DNA of 17,607 bases from Aliterella sp. RAGGC_92. Lineage in GTDB: Bacteria > Cyanobacteriota > Cyanobacteriia > Cyanobacteriales > Chroococcidiopsidaceae. Shown here piece by piece: positions 6,433-14,262 of this stretch. The stretch is taken from assembly GCA_030826005.1 (NCBI GenBank), contig JAPJOW010000075.1, forward strand, positions 1-17,607. Reading direction: 5' to 3'. A program made the position numbers and the translations under genes. A model generated the notes under the pieces. That model saw only the letters and a program-made list of their open reading frames with translations, did no database searches and was not told where the DNA came from. How positions within the stretch are numbered: the first letter of the stretch is position 1; the number at the start of each line of letters is the position of its first letter.

Positions 6433-6951
6433 TTAAAACTCAAAACTATTTGTGGGTTTATTAGCAACTCTTGGCAATCCATCGGCGGCTTTTTCGGCGG
6501 CGGCGGCTAAAGCTGCGGCTACTTTAGCAGCGTAGGGACGTGAAATAGACCAAACCAGTGGCGATAGCCAACCATTAAGCGTTACCGAGTAAGAGATACA
6601 GTTACCGCAAACCGTTGATTCGACTCGATAAGTTACTCTTTCTTCTACCCCAGGAATCGCGATTACTCGCACGCTTAGTAATTCTCCAGGTCTAACCATT
6701 TCTACAAAAATTCTCACTGGAATTGGGCCTAAGCGCGTTACAGCTTGGTAAATTAATCCTGGTTTTGGCACTACCCCACAAGGAACATTAGTGCGCGATA
6801 GGACGGGATGCCAAGAAACATCTGCCAAATTTACTACGGTTTGCCACAGTTCATCTACAGAAGCGGAACTAATAACTTGATAGGTTCGTGCTAAAGAACA
6901 TCGAAACCAACGCTGTTTGCGGTGGATGAATTTGGACAAACATTTGTGCAT
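6433..6951 (-). CDS. SRPBCC-fold (polyketide cyclase/START-like) protein
   Basis: A 172-residue protein whose core (about 22-150) reads as an SRPBCC helix-grip domain. It opens with YQVISSASVDELWQTVVNLA, the strand and helix that start most such domains, continues with SWHPVLSRTNVP and alternating strands (ERVTYRVEST), and ends with a long Ala-rich helix (AAKVAAALAAAAEKAADGL). The fold makes a deep pocket for a lipid or other hydrophobic ligand; the ligand is unknown. A basic, Cys-containing N-terminal extension (MHKCLSKFIHRKQRWFRC) precedes it and might be optional. AGGAAG lies directly before the ATG. It shares strand and probably a transcript with mrp and is divergent from hemF. Confidence 0.72.
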   Translation of the reverse strand: MHKCLSKFIHRKQRWFRCSLARTYQVISSASVDELWQTVVNLADVSWHPVLSRTNVPCGVVPKPGLIYQAVTRLGPIPVRIFVEMVRPGELLSVRVIAIPGVEERVTYRVESTVCGNCISYSVTLNGWLSPLVWSISRPYAAKVAAALAAAAEKAADGLPRVANKPTNSFEF

Positions 6952-7245
6952 CTTCCTAAATGTCCTTTCTAAGCACTTTTATTACAAAATTGGCATTGCT
7001 GTGACTAAATTAAGTCTTTCACATAGTTGGGATTTGTTTCTATACCATTTTGCTCAACAATTGCAAGTTAAGAAAATTTTATTTAAGTTATCGGGAATGC
7101 GATCGCGCGTCAAGTCGAATTTAAGTCAAAATAGGTGGAGCGTTTGTCTCGCCTTTAAAAAACTTTAGCGAAACTAACTAGCATATTTGTTAGTACAACC
7201 TCACAACTTGTCTAAAAATTAACTTTTCTTTAAATTTAGTAAATT
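6952..7245. promoter_or_regulatory. Divergent promoter region between the SRPBCC gene and hemF
   Basis: About 290 AT-rich bases that must hold promoters for both strands. An open frame of 83 codons at 6917-7168 overlaps the SRPBCC start and has no gene-like features. One HIP1 site lies near 7099. The only hexamer pair with good spacing for hemF is TTGTCT (7208-7213), 17 bases, TAAATT (7231-7236). This would start transcription only a few bases before the ATG, giving an almost leaderless mRNA. It is a candidate only. Confidence 0.35.
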
Positions 7246-8274
7246 ATGACTACTACTTCCACGCCTCAAACTACACCTACTGCCCTACCACCAGAAAATG
7301 CCAAAGATCGAGTTAGGCAACTAATGCAAGGCTTGCAAGATGAAATTTGTCAAGGTTTAGAACAGCTTGATGGCGTAGGGAAGTTTCGTCAAGATGCTTG
7401 GGAAAGAGCAGAAGGCGGCGGCGGGCGATCGCGGGTAATGCGCGATGGCGATGTATTTGAACAAGGTGGGGTAGGCTTTTCAGAGGTTTGGGGAACTCAC
7501 TTACCACCATCAATTTTAGCCCAGCGTCCCGATGCGGAAGGACACCGATGGTTTGCGACGGGTACATCAATGGTATTGCATCCTCGCAATCCTTACGTGC
7601 CTACAGTCCACCTTAATTATCGTTATTTTGAAGCCGGGCCCGTTTGGTGGTTTGGGGGTGGAATTGATTTAACGCCTTACTACCCTTTTGCAGAAGATGT
7701 TAAGCATTTTCATTTAACTATGAAGCAAGCTGCCGATGCTCATAATCCAGAATATTACCCAGTATTTAAGCGTTGGTGCGATGAATATTTTTACTTAAAG
7801 CATCGCAACGAAACTCGCGGCGTAGGGGGGATATTTTTTGATTATCAAGATGGACAAGGGGAATTGTATCGCGGTACAGATCCAGAGGGTGCAGCAGGAA
7901 CTTACAACAAGCAACTTGGCAAACCAGCCCCGCGTAGTTGGGAAGAAATATTTAGTTTTGCGCGAGATTGTGGGAAAGCTTTTTTACCTGCTTACGTGCC
8001 AATTGTGGAAAAACGTAGAAAAATGGAATATGGCGAAAGAGAGCGTAATTTTCAGCTATATCGTCGCGGACGTTATGTAGAATTTAATTTAGTTTACGAT
8101 CGCGGCACAATTTTTGGCTTGCAAACCAACGGGCGCACCGAGTCGATTTTAATGTCTTTACCGCCCTTAGTGCGTTGGGAATATGGTTATCAGCCCGAAC
8201 CCAATACCCCCGAATCGGAACTATACGAAATCTACTTAAAGCCTCAAGATTGGGCAAATTGGACGCAAAAATAA
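7246..8274 (+). CDS. hemF: Oxygen-dependent coproporphyrinogen III oxidase
   Basis: A 342-residue protein, the normal cyanobacterial HemF length. It oxidatively decarboxylates two propionates of coproporphyrinogen III to give protoporphyrinogen IX, using O2, in the shared heme and chlorophyll pathway. Hallmark segments are present: GGGGRSRVMRDGDVFEQGGV (about 57-76), WWFGGGIDLTPYYPFAED (about 133-150), HRNETRGVGGIFFDYQDG, and the C-terminal FNLVYDRGTIFGLQTNGRTE (about 275-294). A Thr/Pro-rich leader of about 18 residues precedes the conserved part. The start is ATG 7246 with no strong ribosome site. Two small membrane-protein genes follow on the same strand 38 bases later. Confidence 0.96.
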   Translation: MTTTSTPQTTPTALPPENAKDRVRQLMQGLQDEICQGLEQLDGVGKFRQDAWERAEGGGGRSRVMRDGDVFEQGGVGFSEVWGTHLPPSILAQRPDAEGHRWFATGTSMVLHPRNPYVPTVHLNYRYFEAGPVWWFGGGIDLTPYYPFAEDVKHFHLTMKQAADAHNPEYYPVFKRWCDEYFYLKHRNETRGVGGIFFDYQDGQGELYRGTDPEGAAGTYNKQLGKPAPRSWEEIFSFARDCGKAFLPAYVPIVEKRRKMEYGERERNFQLYRRGRYVEFNLVYDRGTIFGLQTNGRTESILMSLPPLVRWEYGYQPEPNTPESELYEIYLKPQDWANWTQK

Positions 8275-8312
8275 AGACATCTGACTACTAAAACTCATTC
8301 AAATTATTGCCC

Positions 8313-8660
8313 ATGCACGCCCTTTCTATTCCTACGTGGATTATTCACATTTCTAGCGTGATCGAGTGGATTAGCGCTATTTGGCTAATTTGGCTTTATG
8401 GCGAAGCGACAAAAAATCGCTCTTGGTTTACTTTGTCCTTCGCTATGCTACCAGCCTTAATTAGTGCTATGTGCGCTTGTACTTGGCACTTTTTTGATAA
8501 CCCCACTTCCTTAGAATGGCTAGTAACACTCCAAGCGGCGATGACGCTAATTGGAAATTGTACGCTTTTAGCGGCGGGTTGGTGGATTTGGCGAACAAGT
8601 AAATTAAAACCAGAAGCCACTTCCCCACTATCTCCAAATTCTTCTAAACTAGGCAAATGA
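8313..8660 (+). CDS. ycf49: Ycf49-like (DUF2499) membrane protein
   Basis: A 115-residue protein from ATG 8313; a TTG two codons upstream is possible but unneeded. Three hydrophobic segments are visible (about 10-29, 38-58, 68-92), followed by a polar Ser/Pro/Lys tail. The segment MCACTWHFFDN (about 53-63) between the second and third helices is the best family mark. Ycf49/DUF2499 proteins occur in cyanobacteria and plastids and have no established biochemical role. Its stop overlaps the next start as ATGA, so it is translated together with the DUF3593 gene, and both follow hemF closely. A thylakoid or plasma-membrane location is inferred. Confidence 0.82.
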   Translation: MHALSIPTWIIHISSVIEWISAIWLIWLYGEATKNRSWFTLSFAMLPALISAMCACTWHFFDNPTSLEWLVTLQAAMTLIGNCTLLAAGWWIWRTSKLKPEATSPLSPNSSKLGK

Positions 8661-8947
8661 TTTCTAAAGAAACTCTTTTTGCTTTATCTTTGTTTCCTTA
8701 CCTAGGTTTTTTATGGTTTCTCAGCCGTACTAAACAAATGCCACGTTTAGCACTTATGGGTTTTTATGGGACTTTGGTTTTTGTCGCCATTACTATTCCT
8801 GCCGGAATTTACGCCCAAGTGCATTACAGTGAGTCTCTAGCTAATGTTGATTGGCTGCATGGTTCGGCAGAATTATTTTTAACGCTGGCTAATATAGTGC
8901 TGGTATTGGGTTTTAGGCAAGCATTGATGGCGGCTAAAAGTGAATAA
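8657..8947 (+). CDS. DUF3593-type small membrane protein
   Basis: A 96-residue integral membrane protein with three hydrophobic stretches (about 5-22, 31-53, 69-88). Notable segments are LSLFPYLGFLWFLSRTKQMP near the start and ADVDWLHG-like LANVDWLHGSAELFLTLAN near 61-79. It matches the DUF3593 family, which I recall as a usual neighbour of the ycf49-like gene in cyanobacteria and as nuclear-encoded in plants. Function is unknown. The four-base overlap with the upstream gene suggests the two products act together, perhaps as one complex of six helices. Confidence 0.78.
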   Translation: MISKETLFALSLFPYLGFLWFLSRTKQMPRLALMGFYGTLVFVAITIPAGIYAQVHYSESLANVDWLHGSAELFLTLANIVLVLGFRQALMAAKSE

Positions 8948-8949
8948 AC

Positions 8950-8982
8950 AAAACCCCTTCCTATTTTAGAGAAGGGGTTTTT
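8950..8982. terminator. Strong bidirectional terminator hairpin
   Basis: AAAACCCCTTC (8950-8960) and GAAGGGGTTTT (8971-8981) form an 11-base stem with a ten-base loop and a T-run on the plus strand and a matching T-run on the minus strand. It sits between the DUF3593 stop (8947) and the stop of the facing reductase gene (8986) and can end both transcripts. Confidence 0.88.
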
Positions 8983-8985
8983 AAT

Positions 8986-9966
8986 TTATACAGGAATTGC
9001 CATGCGATCGCGATTGTGGGCTTCCTCAAAGTCAATTATTGGCCCTTTGGGGACAATTCGAGTCGGGTTGACATTAGGATGGCTTTTGTAGTAATGCCGT
9101 TTAATATGGTCTAAATTGCAAGTTTCTTTGATTCCTGGCTGCTGGTACAAGTCTTTGAGATAGTTCCAGAGATTGGGATAATCGATAATGCGGCGCAAGT
9201 TACATTTAAAGTGAACGTAGTAAACCGCATCAAAACGTAATAAAGTTGTAAACATAAACCAATCAGCTTCGGTCAGGCGATCGCCACACAAATATCTTTG
9301 CCTAGCAAGTACGTTCTCCCAGCGCTCTAAATTGGCAAATAGTTCGGTTACAGCTTCATCGTAAGCCGATTGAGTCGTTGCAAAACCTGCTTTATAAACG
9401 CCATTATTTATTGGTTGGTAGATAGCGTCAGCAGTTTCTTCAATAGCGTTTTGCAATTTTTCGGGATAAAAGTCAACGTTATTTTTTGCATAATCATCAA
9501 ACTGAGTGTCAAACATCTTGACAATTTCGCGAGACTCATTGTTGACAATTGTGTTTGTTTGCTTGTCCCACAAGACGGGAACTGTTACCCGTCCGCTATA
9601 GTTAGGCTCGGCTTTGAGATATAATTCCCACAAATAACGAGTATGGTTGACAGTATCGGGAATGCAACCAGATTGTTCGGTATCGGAAAATTCCCAACTA
9701 TTTTGGTCAATTTCTGGCGCTACGACCGATAGACCAATGACTTCTTCTAAACCCTTTAAGCGGCGCATAATGGCGGTACGGTGCGCCCAAGGACACGCCC
9801 AAGAGATGTAGAGATGGTAACGTCCTGCTTCGGCTTTAAAACCGCTCTCACCGCCTTTTGTAATTTGGTTGCGGAAGGTAGTAGAAGGGCGGACAAATTT
9901 ACCTTGTTCGTCTTCTTGATCTCTTTGAGCAATCCATTTTCCGTCTTTCAGTACGCCTAAACCCAT
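8986..9966 (-). CDS. Glutathionyl-hydroquinone reductase (Xi-class GST)
   Basis: A 326-residue protein of the YqjG/ECM4 family. The catalytic Cys is C58 in SWACPWAHR, at the head of a thioredoxin-like domain; RVTVPVLWDKQTNTIVNNES (about 125-144) is the glutathione-binding turn. The all-helical C-terminal domain holds CGDRLTEADWFMFTTLLRFD and VYYVHFKCNLRRI (about 226-260). The family removes glutathione from glutathionyl-hydroquinones, recycling quinols; plastoquinone- or tocopherol-related substrates are conceivable in a phototroph but unproven. The ATG is preceded by GAGGAAA, a good ribosome site. It follows gatC on the same strand by 83 bases, so it may be co-transcribed or have its own promoter. 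Confidence 0.92.
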   Translation of the reverse strand: MGLGVLKDGKWIAQRDQEDEQGKFVRPSTTFRNQITKGGESGFKAEAGRYHLYISWACPWAHRTAIMRRLKGLEEVIGLSVVAPEIDQNSWEFSDTEQSGCIPDTVNHTRYLWELYLKAEPNYSGRVTVPVLWDKQTNTIVNNESREIVKMFDTQFDDYAKNNVDFYPEKLQNAIEETADAIYQPINNGVYKAGFATTQSAYDEAVTELFANLERWENVLARQRYLCGDRLTEADWFMFTTLLRFDAVYYVHFKCNLRRIIDYPNLWNYLKDLYQQPGIKETCNLDHIKRHYYKSHPNVNPTRIVPKGPIIDFEEAHNRDRMAIPV

Positions 9967-10049
9967 AATTATTTCCTCTATAAGATATTTACTTCAAATT
10001 AAGTCCAACTAAGGCTTAGACTGCATCATTCTTAAGTGCTAAGGCAAAA

Positions 10050-10340
10050 TCATTCCGCACTCAGGATTTGGGGAACTTTGAAAAAGTCTCCTTCTTGGTC
10101 TGGCGCGCTTGTTAGGATAGATTCTCTATCGCTATAGGGTTGTAAGTCATCGCTGCGCGTTACGTTACTAACATCAATGGCGCGGGTTGTCGGTGGAACA
10201 TCAGTAACATCAAGTTCGCTTAGTTGAGCAAAATAATCTAAAATACTGCCCAACTGGGTAGTAAATTGTTCTTCTTCGGCGCTTGATAGTTCTAAACGGG
10301 CAAGTAGAGCTACTTTATGGACTTGTTCGCGATCGATCAT
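10050..10340 (-). CDS. gatC: Asp/Glu-tRNA amidotransferase subunit C
   Basis: A 96-residue GatC of standard length. It stabilises the GatCAB complex that converts Glu-tRNA(Gln), and where needed Asp-tRNA(Asn), to the amidated form. The signature start VHKVALLARLELSSAEEEQF (about 7-26), the segment ILDYFAQLSELDVTDVPPTT (about 33-52) and the terminal FFKVPQIL are all present. No gatA or gatB lies in the window, which is common in cyanobacteria where the subunits are scattered. It lies 40 bases downstream of ycf3 and probably shares its transcript. Confidence 0.95.
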   Translation of the reverse strand: MIDREQVHKVALLARLELSSAEEEQFTTQLGSILDYFAQLSELDVTDVPPTTRAIDVSNVTRSDDLQPYSDRESILTSAPDQEGDFFKVPQILSAE

Positions 10341-10380
10341 AAGTTTAGTAAGAAGGAAATTTATAAAACAGAAGTTCGAG

Positions 10381-10902
10381 CTAGAAATAAATATCTATAT
10401 TCGAGCGTCCAGTAGTTTTGAGCCAGTTTTGAGCTTCAAGGTAGTTGTTGGGGGCCATCCGAATCGCTCTTAGCCAGTATTGAGCGGCTTTATCAAACAA
10501 ACCTTCCGCCGCATCCGCATCTCCACTAGCTTTTGCTTGTTCGCCTTGGTAGTGGTAAATTACAGCAATATTATTCAAAGCTTGAGGCAAGCGGGGATTA
10601 GATTCTATTGCTAGTTCGTATTGCTCTAAAGCTCTTTGGTGTTCGCCATTACTAGCGTAGATTAGCCCCATATTGTAAAGGATATAACTGCGATCGTTCG
10701 GGTCTTCTTCTAATTCCAATGCCTCGTTGTAGTTGTCTAGAGCTTCAGCGTACTCGCCATCAGCTTGCGCTGACATTCCATCGCGGTAGTAGACAAAGGC
10801 TTCTTTGGCTTTTTTGTTTGTAGGCAAGATTTTTAAGATAATATCTGCCATGACTGTAAAAGACTTGTCAATAAAATTATCGTTACGTTGAGTTCTGGGC
10901 AT
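10381..10902 (-). CDS. ycf3: Photosystem I assembly protein Ycf3
   Basis: A 173-residue Ycf3, matching the cyanobacterial and plastid length. It is a thylakoid-surface tetratricopeptide protein that helps assemble PsaA and PsaB into photosystem I. The N-terminus MPRTQRNDNFIDKSFTVMAD is typical. Three TPR units are visible at about 35-68 (AFVYYRDGMSAQADGEYAEA), 72-105 (YILYNMGLIYASNGEHQRAL) and 109-153, the last widened by an insertion (QAKASGDADAAEGLF) characteristic of the family. It ends with TTGRSNIDIYF. It leads the minus-strand ycf3-gatC group and is divergent from the GNAT gene. Confidence 0.97.
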   Translation of the reverse strand: MPRTQRNDNFIDKSFTVMADIILKILPTNKKAKEAFVYYRDGMSAQADGEYAEALDNYNEALELEEDPNDRSYILYNMGLIYASNGEHQRALEQYELAIESNPRLPQALNNIAVIYHYQGEQAKASGDADAAEGLFDKAAQYWLRAIRMAPNNYLEAQNWLKTTGRSNIDIYF

Positions 10903-11059
10903 AGTCTTTAATTAAGGTTTTTGCTAATTGCTGGATTTTAATTGATTTTGTGGCGGCAATACGATTATTTTAATAGTTGCTCAAGCATCCATTGCCGTTT
11001 GAGAAGCAAAGTCTTCTCTATATCTAAGGTAGTATGATTGATGGAAGGCGATCGCACTT

Positions 11060-11527
11060 ATGCAAATTCGATTGTTTCGCCCCGAAGATACAGACCAATT
11101 AGCGCTGTTATTTCATCAAACTGTGCATGAAATTAACCGCCGCGATTATTCTAGCAGTCAGTGTTTAGCTTGGTCGCCAAAGGATATTTATTTTCGCGAC
11201 TGGGCGAATCTTTGCGCTAGTCGCTATACTTTCGTTGCAGAGATTGAAAGCGTAATTGTTGGTTTTGGTGAATTAGAAGCCAATGGTCATATTGACTGCT
11301 TTTACTGTCACAAAGATTATCAGCGTTGTGGTGTGGGTAGGCAAATCTATCGAGTAATAGAAGAAAAGGCGATAAAACTAGGGTTGGAGCGCTTATTTAC
11401 CGAAGCAAGTATTACTGCAAAGCCCTTTTTTCAGCATCTCGGATTTGTAATTATCGCCGAGCAACAAGTTACTTGTCGGGGAGAAACTTTCACTAACTAT
11501 GCTATGGAAAAGTTTTTGAACCTATAA
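11060..11527 (+). CDS. GNAT-family N-acetyltransferase
   Basis: A 155-residue single-domain GNAT enzyme. The acetyl-CoA pyrophosphate loop is Q88-R-C-G-V-G93 (YQRCGVGRQIYRVIEE), followed by the EEKAIKLGLERLFTEASITA strand and helix, KPFFQHLGF, and a conserved Tyr (Y147) near the C-terminus in FTNYAME. This layout resembles YafP-like acetyltransferases. The acceptor is unknown. It stands alone on the plus strand between genes on the minus strand. A HIP1 site lies about six bases before the ATG, replacing a normal ribosome site; GGAAGG about 17 bases upstream of the ATG is too far to serve well. Confidence 0.85.
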   Translation: MQIRLFRPEDTDQLALLFHQTVHEINRRDYSSSQCLAWSPKDIYFRDWANLCASRYTFVAEIESVIVGFGELEANGHIDCFYCHKDYQRCGVGRQIYRVIEEKAIKLGLERLFTEASITAKPFFQHLGFVIIAEQQVTCRGETFTNYAMEKFLNL

Positions 11528-11719
11528 GTTCAAGGAATTTGAGGCGATAGGCATCGCATAAACAGTTGTTTAGGAGTTAAGTTTGTTTCATGTCAATGAA
11601 ATTGCGATCGCAGTGCTGAAAAGTACGCTGTAACTGTACTTTGGTAAACCGTCCAATGGGTTAACATAACTTTGGTGAGGACGGAACGAAAGTTGTTGGT
11701 AAGTGTTTAAGTAAATAAA
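11528..11719. other. Intergenic region with two tandem inverted repeats
   Basis: The GNAT and exported-protein genes converge here. AAAGTAC (11620-11626) pairs with GTACTTT (11636-11642) around nine bases, and CCGTCC (11649-11654) pairs with GGACGG (11679-11684) around 24 bases. Neither is followed by a clear T-run in either direction. They may end transcripts weakly or form a structured RNA. Confidence 0.4.
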
Positions 11720-12271
11720 CTAAGAACAGCCTTCAACATATTCGACTTCTGGAAGTTTTCCGGCTCTAAAATTAGTTACTCGCTTACCATCGGTTTCAAA
11801 TACTACTCGATAATTGCGATCGCTTTTATCTTTGGGTACATACGTCAAATAGTGTCCGCCCATATATCCGGTGTATTCGTGAGGGGTAACTTTTATTTGT
11901 CCGGGATACAGTGATTTAATCCGAGTTTCGGTATCGCCAATTTTTGCCCCGCTTAAGGTAGTAATACTTTTATTTTCATATACGTCTACTCTAGCAATGC
12001 GCCCATCGGTCACCATAAATCCCAAGCCTTTAGGCGCGCCTTGAGGTTGGACGTAATAGCAACTTTTCTCTACATAATCTCCGCTAGAAACTAGCTTAGT
12101 TCCCGACGCTCTACTCGCCTCCGCAACGGTCATTCCGACTTTAATACCGCCGATGCCATTAATAGCAACTTTTGACTGATTGGTAATTTTTGTTTGGGCG
12201 CTAGTTGCACCAATAGCTACTACCGCCACCGCTAAAGGACTAATTAAATAAGTTAAAAATTTCGCGCTCAT
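11720..12271 (-). CDS. Exported protein with two BamE-like repeat units
   Basis: A 183-residue protein with a clear signal peptide (MSAKFLTYLISPLAVAVVAI, cleavage probably near ATSAQ, residue 25), so it is periplasmic or secreted. The mature part contains the same unit twice. Unit 1 (about 38-100) has GIGGIKVGMTVAEA followed by GLGFMVTDGRIARVDVYE; unit 2 (about 104-172) has LSGAKIGDTETRIKSLYPG followed by NYRVVFETDGKRVTNFRAG. The GMT/GDT turn plus helix then a strand with DG+ recalls SmpA/BamE-like small domains. Two Cys, C71 and C182, could form a disulfide. Function is unknown. It has no lipobox. Confidence 0.7.
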   Translation of the reverse strand: MSAKFLTYLISPLAVAVVAIGATSAQTKITNQSKVAINGIGGIKVGMTVAEASRASGTKLVSSGDYVEKSCYYVQPQGAPKGLGFMVTDGRIARVDVYENKSITTLSGAKIGDTETRIKSLYPGQIKVTPHEYTGYMGGHYLTYVPKDKSDRNYRVVFETDGKRVTNFRAGKLPEVEYVEGCS

Positions 12272-12327
12272 AATTTAATAACTGTTTATTTTAATTGACT
12301 ATTTAGAGCGCTTAATTGTTGCCACAA

Positions 12328-12356
12328 AAAAAGGATGACATTTCGCCATCCTTTTT
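12328..12356 (-). terminator. Terminator after ftsH
   Basis: AAAAAGGATG (12328-12337) and CATCCTTTTT (12347-12356) form a ten-base stem with a nine-base loop. It lies 16 bases past the ftsH stop; on the minus strand the 3' arm continues in a long T-run. It separates ftsH from the exported-protein gene downstream. Confidence 0.8.
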
Positions 12357-12372
12357 ATTTAATTGCCCTTAA

Positions 12373-14259
12373 TTACAGAGTTGGGACAAACTTCTGCTTT
12401 TCGGGTACATCTGTGTACTCGGCTACGATTTGCCGCAATTCTTCGCCGTCGATGGTTTCTTTTTCAATTAACAAATCGACTAAGCGATCGCATACGGTGC
12501 GATTCTCTCTAATTATTTCCTTAGCGTGTTCGTAGCATTCCGTTACGATCAGCCTTACTTGCTCGTCTACACGAGCAGATATAGATTCCGAGCATTCGGA
12601 CTTGGACATCCAATCGCGCCCTAAAAATACTTCACCGCTTTGGCTATCTAACGACAACGGGCCTAAGTCGGACATCCCAAACTTAGTTACCATTTGTCGC
12701 GCCATTCCGCTTAACTGTTGCAAGTCACCGCCCGCACCTGTTGTAATCTCCGAAGCTCCAAATACTTCGTATTCCGCCGCTCTACCGCCTAATGCGCCAG
12801 TAATTCTCGCTTTTAATTGCCCTCTAGAAATTAATCCTTGTTCTTCATCGGGAGTAAACCAAGTTAATCCTTGAGCTTGTCCGCGTGGAATTAGGGTTAC
12901 TTTTTGTACCGCGTCGTGATCTTTAACCAAAGTACCAATTAAGGCGTGTCCGATTTCGTGATAAGCAATCAAGCGCTTGCTCTTGCTATCAACTAATGGC
13001 GTACCTTCCATTCCCGCTACTACCCGATCTACCGCGTCATCAATCTCTGCGAGGGTAATCGCATCTTTGCGCCGTCTGGCGGTCAAAATAGCTGCTTCGT
13101 TGAGTAAGTTAGCTAAATCTGCTCCCGTAAAGCCTGGAGTCCGCCGCGCGATCGCTTCTAATGATACAGAAGCCGCGAGTTTTTTGTTGCGCGAGTGGAC
13201 GTTAAGAATTTCTACTCTTCCTTTGAGATCCGGCGCATCTACCGTTACTTGGCGGTCAAAACGACCTGGACGCAATAAAGCCGAGTCAAGTACGTCTGGG
13301 CGGTTGGTAGCGGCAATAATAATAATGCCTGTATTACCTTCAAACCCGTCCATTTCGGTTAGCAACTGGTTGAGAGTTTGTTCGCGCTCATCGTTACCGC
13401 CACCAATACCCGCACCCCGTTGTCTACCAACGGCATCAATTTCATCGATGAAGATTAAACAAGGAGCGCTGTCTTTAGCTTTTTTGAACAAGTCGCGGAC
13501 GCGAGACGCACCCACACCGACGAACATTTCTACAAATTCCGAACCAGAGATACTAAAAAATGGTACTCCAGCTTCGCCAGCGATCGCTTTTGCGAGTAAT
13601 GTTTTACCTGTTCCTGGAGGCCCGATTAGCAATACGCCTTTAGGAATTTTTGCTCCTACCGCCGTAAAGCGTTCTGGCTGCTTTAAGAAAGTAACGACTT
13701 CTTCCAATTCTTCTTTAGCTTCGTCAATTCCGGCTACATCGTCAAACTTGATTCCGGTTTTGGCTTCGCTTTGAAACCGGGCTTTTGATTTGCCAAAGTT
13801 CATTGCTTGACCGGGGCCGCCGGGAATATTGCTAGAGCGTCTAAATAAGAAAAATAAACCGCTAATTAGCAAGATAGGGAAAACTAAGTTACCGAGTAAA
13901 CCCCAAATTGCCCCATCATTTCGCATGGGGTGAGCGTCTAAATTAATATTTGCTTCCCGTAGCTTAGAAATCAATTCTGGGGCGTTGTAAGGCAAATCTA
14001 CGCGCAGGCGTTGAATGCGATCGTCTAAGTCTGGATCTACAGCTTCAACTATTGCGGTTCTACCACCTTCGTACAAATCTACAGTTTTGACTCGTCCTGA
14101 ATCTATATATTCCAGAAACCGCCCGTAGGTCATGCGGGTACTAGCGGTATTTTTGGTTGTTTCTGTCGGCGCTGTCGCAAACGCTCCTTGCCAAAAGAAA
14201 AATCCAATTACTAAAGGTGGCAAAGTCCACAGTACAAGTGTTTTCCAAGAAAATTTCAT
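12373..14259 (-). CDS. ftsH2: ATP-dependent zinc metalloprotease FtsH (FtsH2/slr0228 type)
   Basis: A 628-residue membrane AAA+ protease from ATG 14259; a TTG one codon upstream is less likely because relatives begin MKFSW. Two membrane segments (about 6-24 and 118-139) flank a lumenal domain. Then come Walker A GPPGTGKT (213-220), Walker B FIDEID (270-275), second region of homology RPGRFDR (330-336), zinc motif H434-E-I-G-H438 and the third ligand D512 in TGAGGDLQ. The sequence is close to Synechocystis Slr0228 (FtsH2), which with FtsH3 forms the hexamer that removes damaged D1 during photosystem II repair. All catalytic residues are intact. GAGG lies about ten bases before the ATG. Confidence 0.93.
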   Translation of the reverse strand: MKFSWKTLVLWTLPPLVIGFFFWQGAFATAPTETTKNTASTRMTYGRFLEYIDSGRVKTVDLYEGGRTAIVEAVDPDLDDRIQRLRVDLPYNAPELISKLREANINLDAHPMRNDGAIWGLLGNLVFPILLISGLFFLFRRSSNIPGGPGQAMNFGKSKARFQSEAKTGIKFDDVAGIDEAKEELEEVVTFLKQPERFTAVGAKIPKGVLLIGPPGTGKTLLAKAIAGEAGVPFFSISGSEFVEMFVGVGASRVRDLFKKAKDSAPCLIFIDEIDAVGRQRGAGIGGGNDEREQTLNQLLTEMDGFEGNTGIIIIAATNRPDVLDSALLRPGRFDRQVTVDAPDLKGRVEILNVHSRNKKLAASVSLEAIARRTPGFTGADLANLLNEAAILTARRRKDAITLAEIDDAVDRVVAGMEGTPLVDSKSKRLIAYHEIGHALIGTLVKDHDAVQKVTLIPRGQAQGLTWFTPDEEQGLISRGQLKARITGALGGRAAEYEVFGASEITTGAGGDLQQLSGMARQMVTKFGMSDLGPLSLDSQSGEVFLGRDWMSKSECSESISARVDEQVRLIVTECYEHAKEIIRENRTVCDRLVDLLIEKETIDGEELRQIVAEYTDVPEKQKFVPTL

Positions 14260-14262
14260 CAA

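Noticed and set aside
6917..7168. 83-codon plus-strand frame between the SRPBCC gene and hemF
   Set aside because: Overlaps the SRPBCC start antisense, has no ribosome site and has irregular composition; best read as promoter DNA.
11620..11642. NtcA-type box in the hairpin containing GTAC
   Set aside because: No GTA-N8-TAC spacing is present in this stretch, and no gene start lies just downstream.
12977..13774. 265-codon plus-strand open frame
   Set aside because: Lies wholly antisense to the AAA+ and protease coding region of ftsH; Ser/Ala/Pro-rich composition is typical of a complement shadow.
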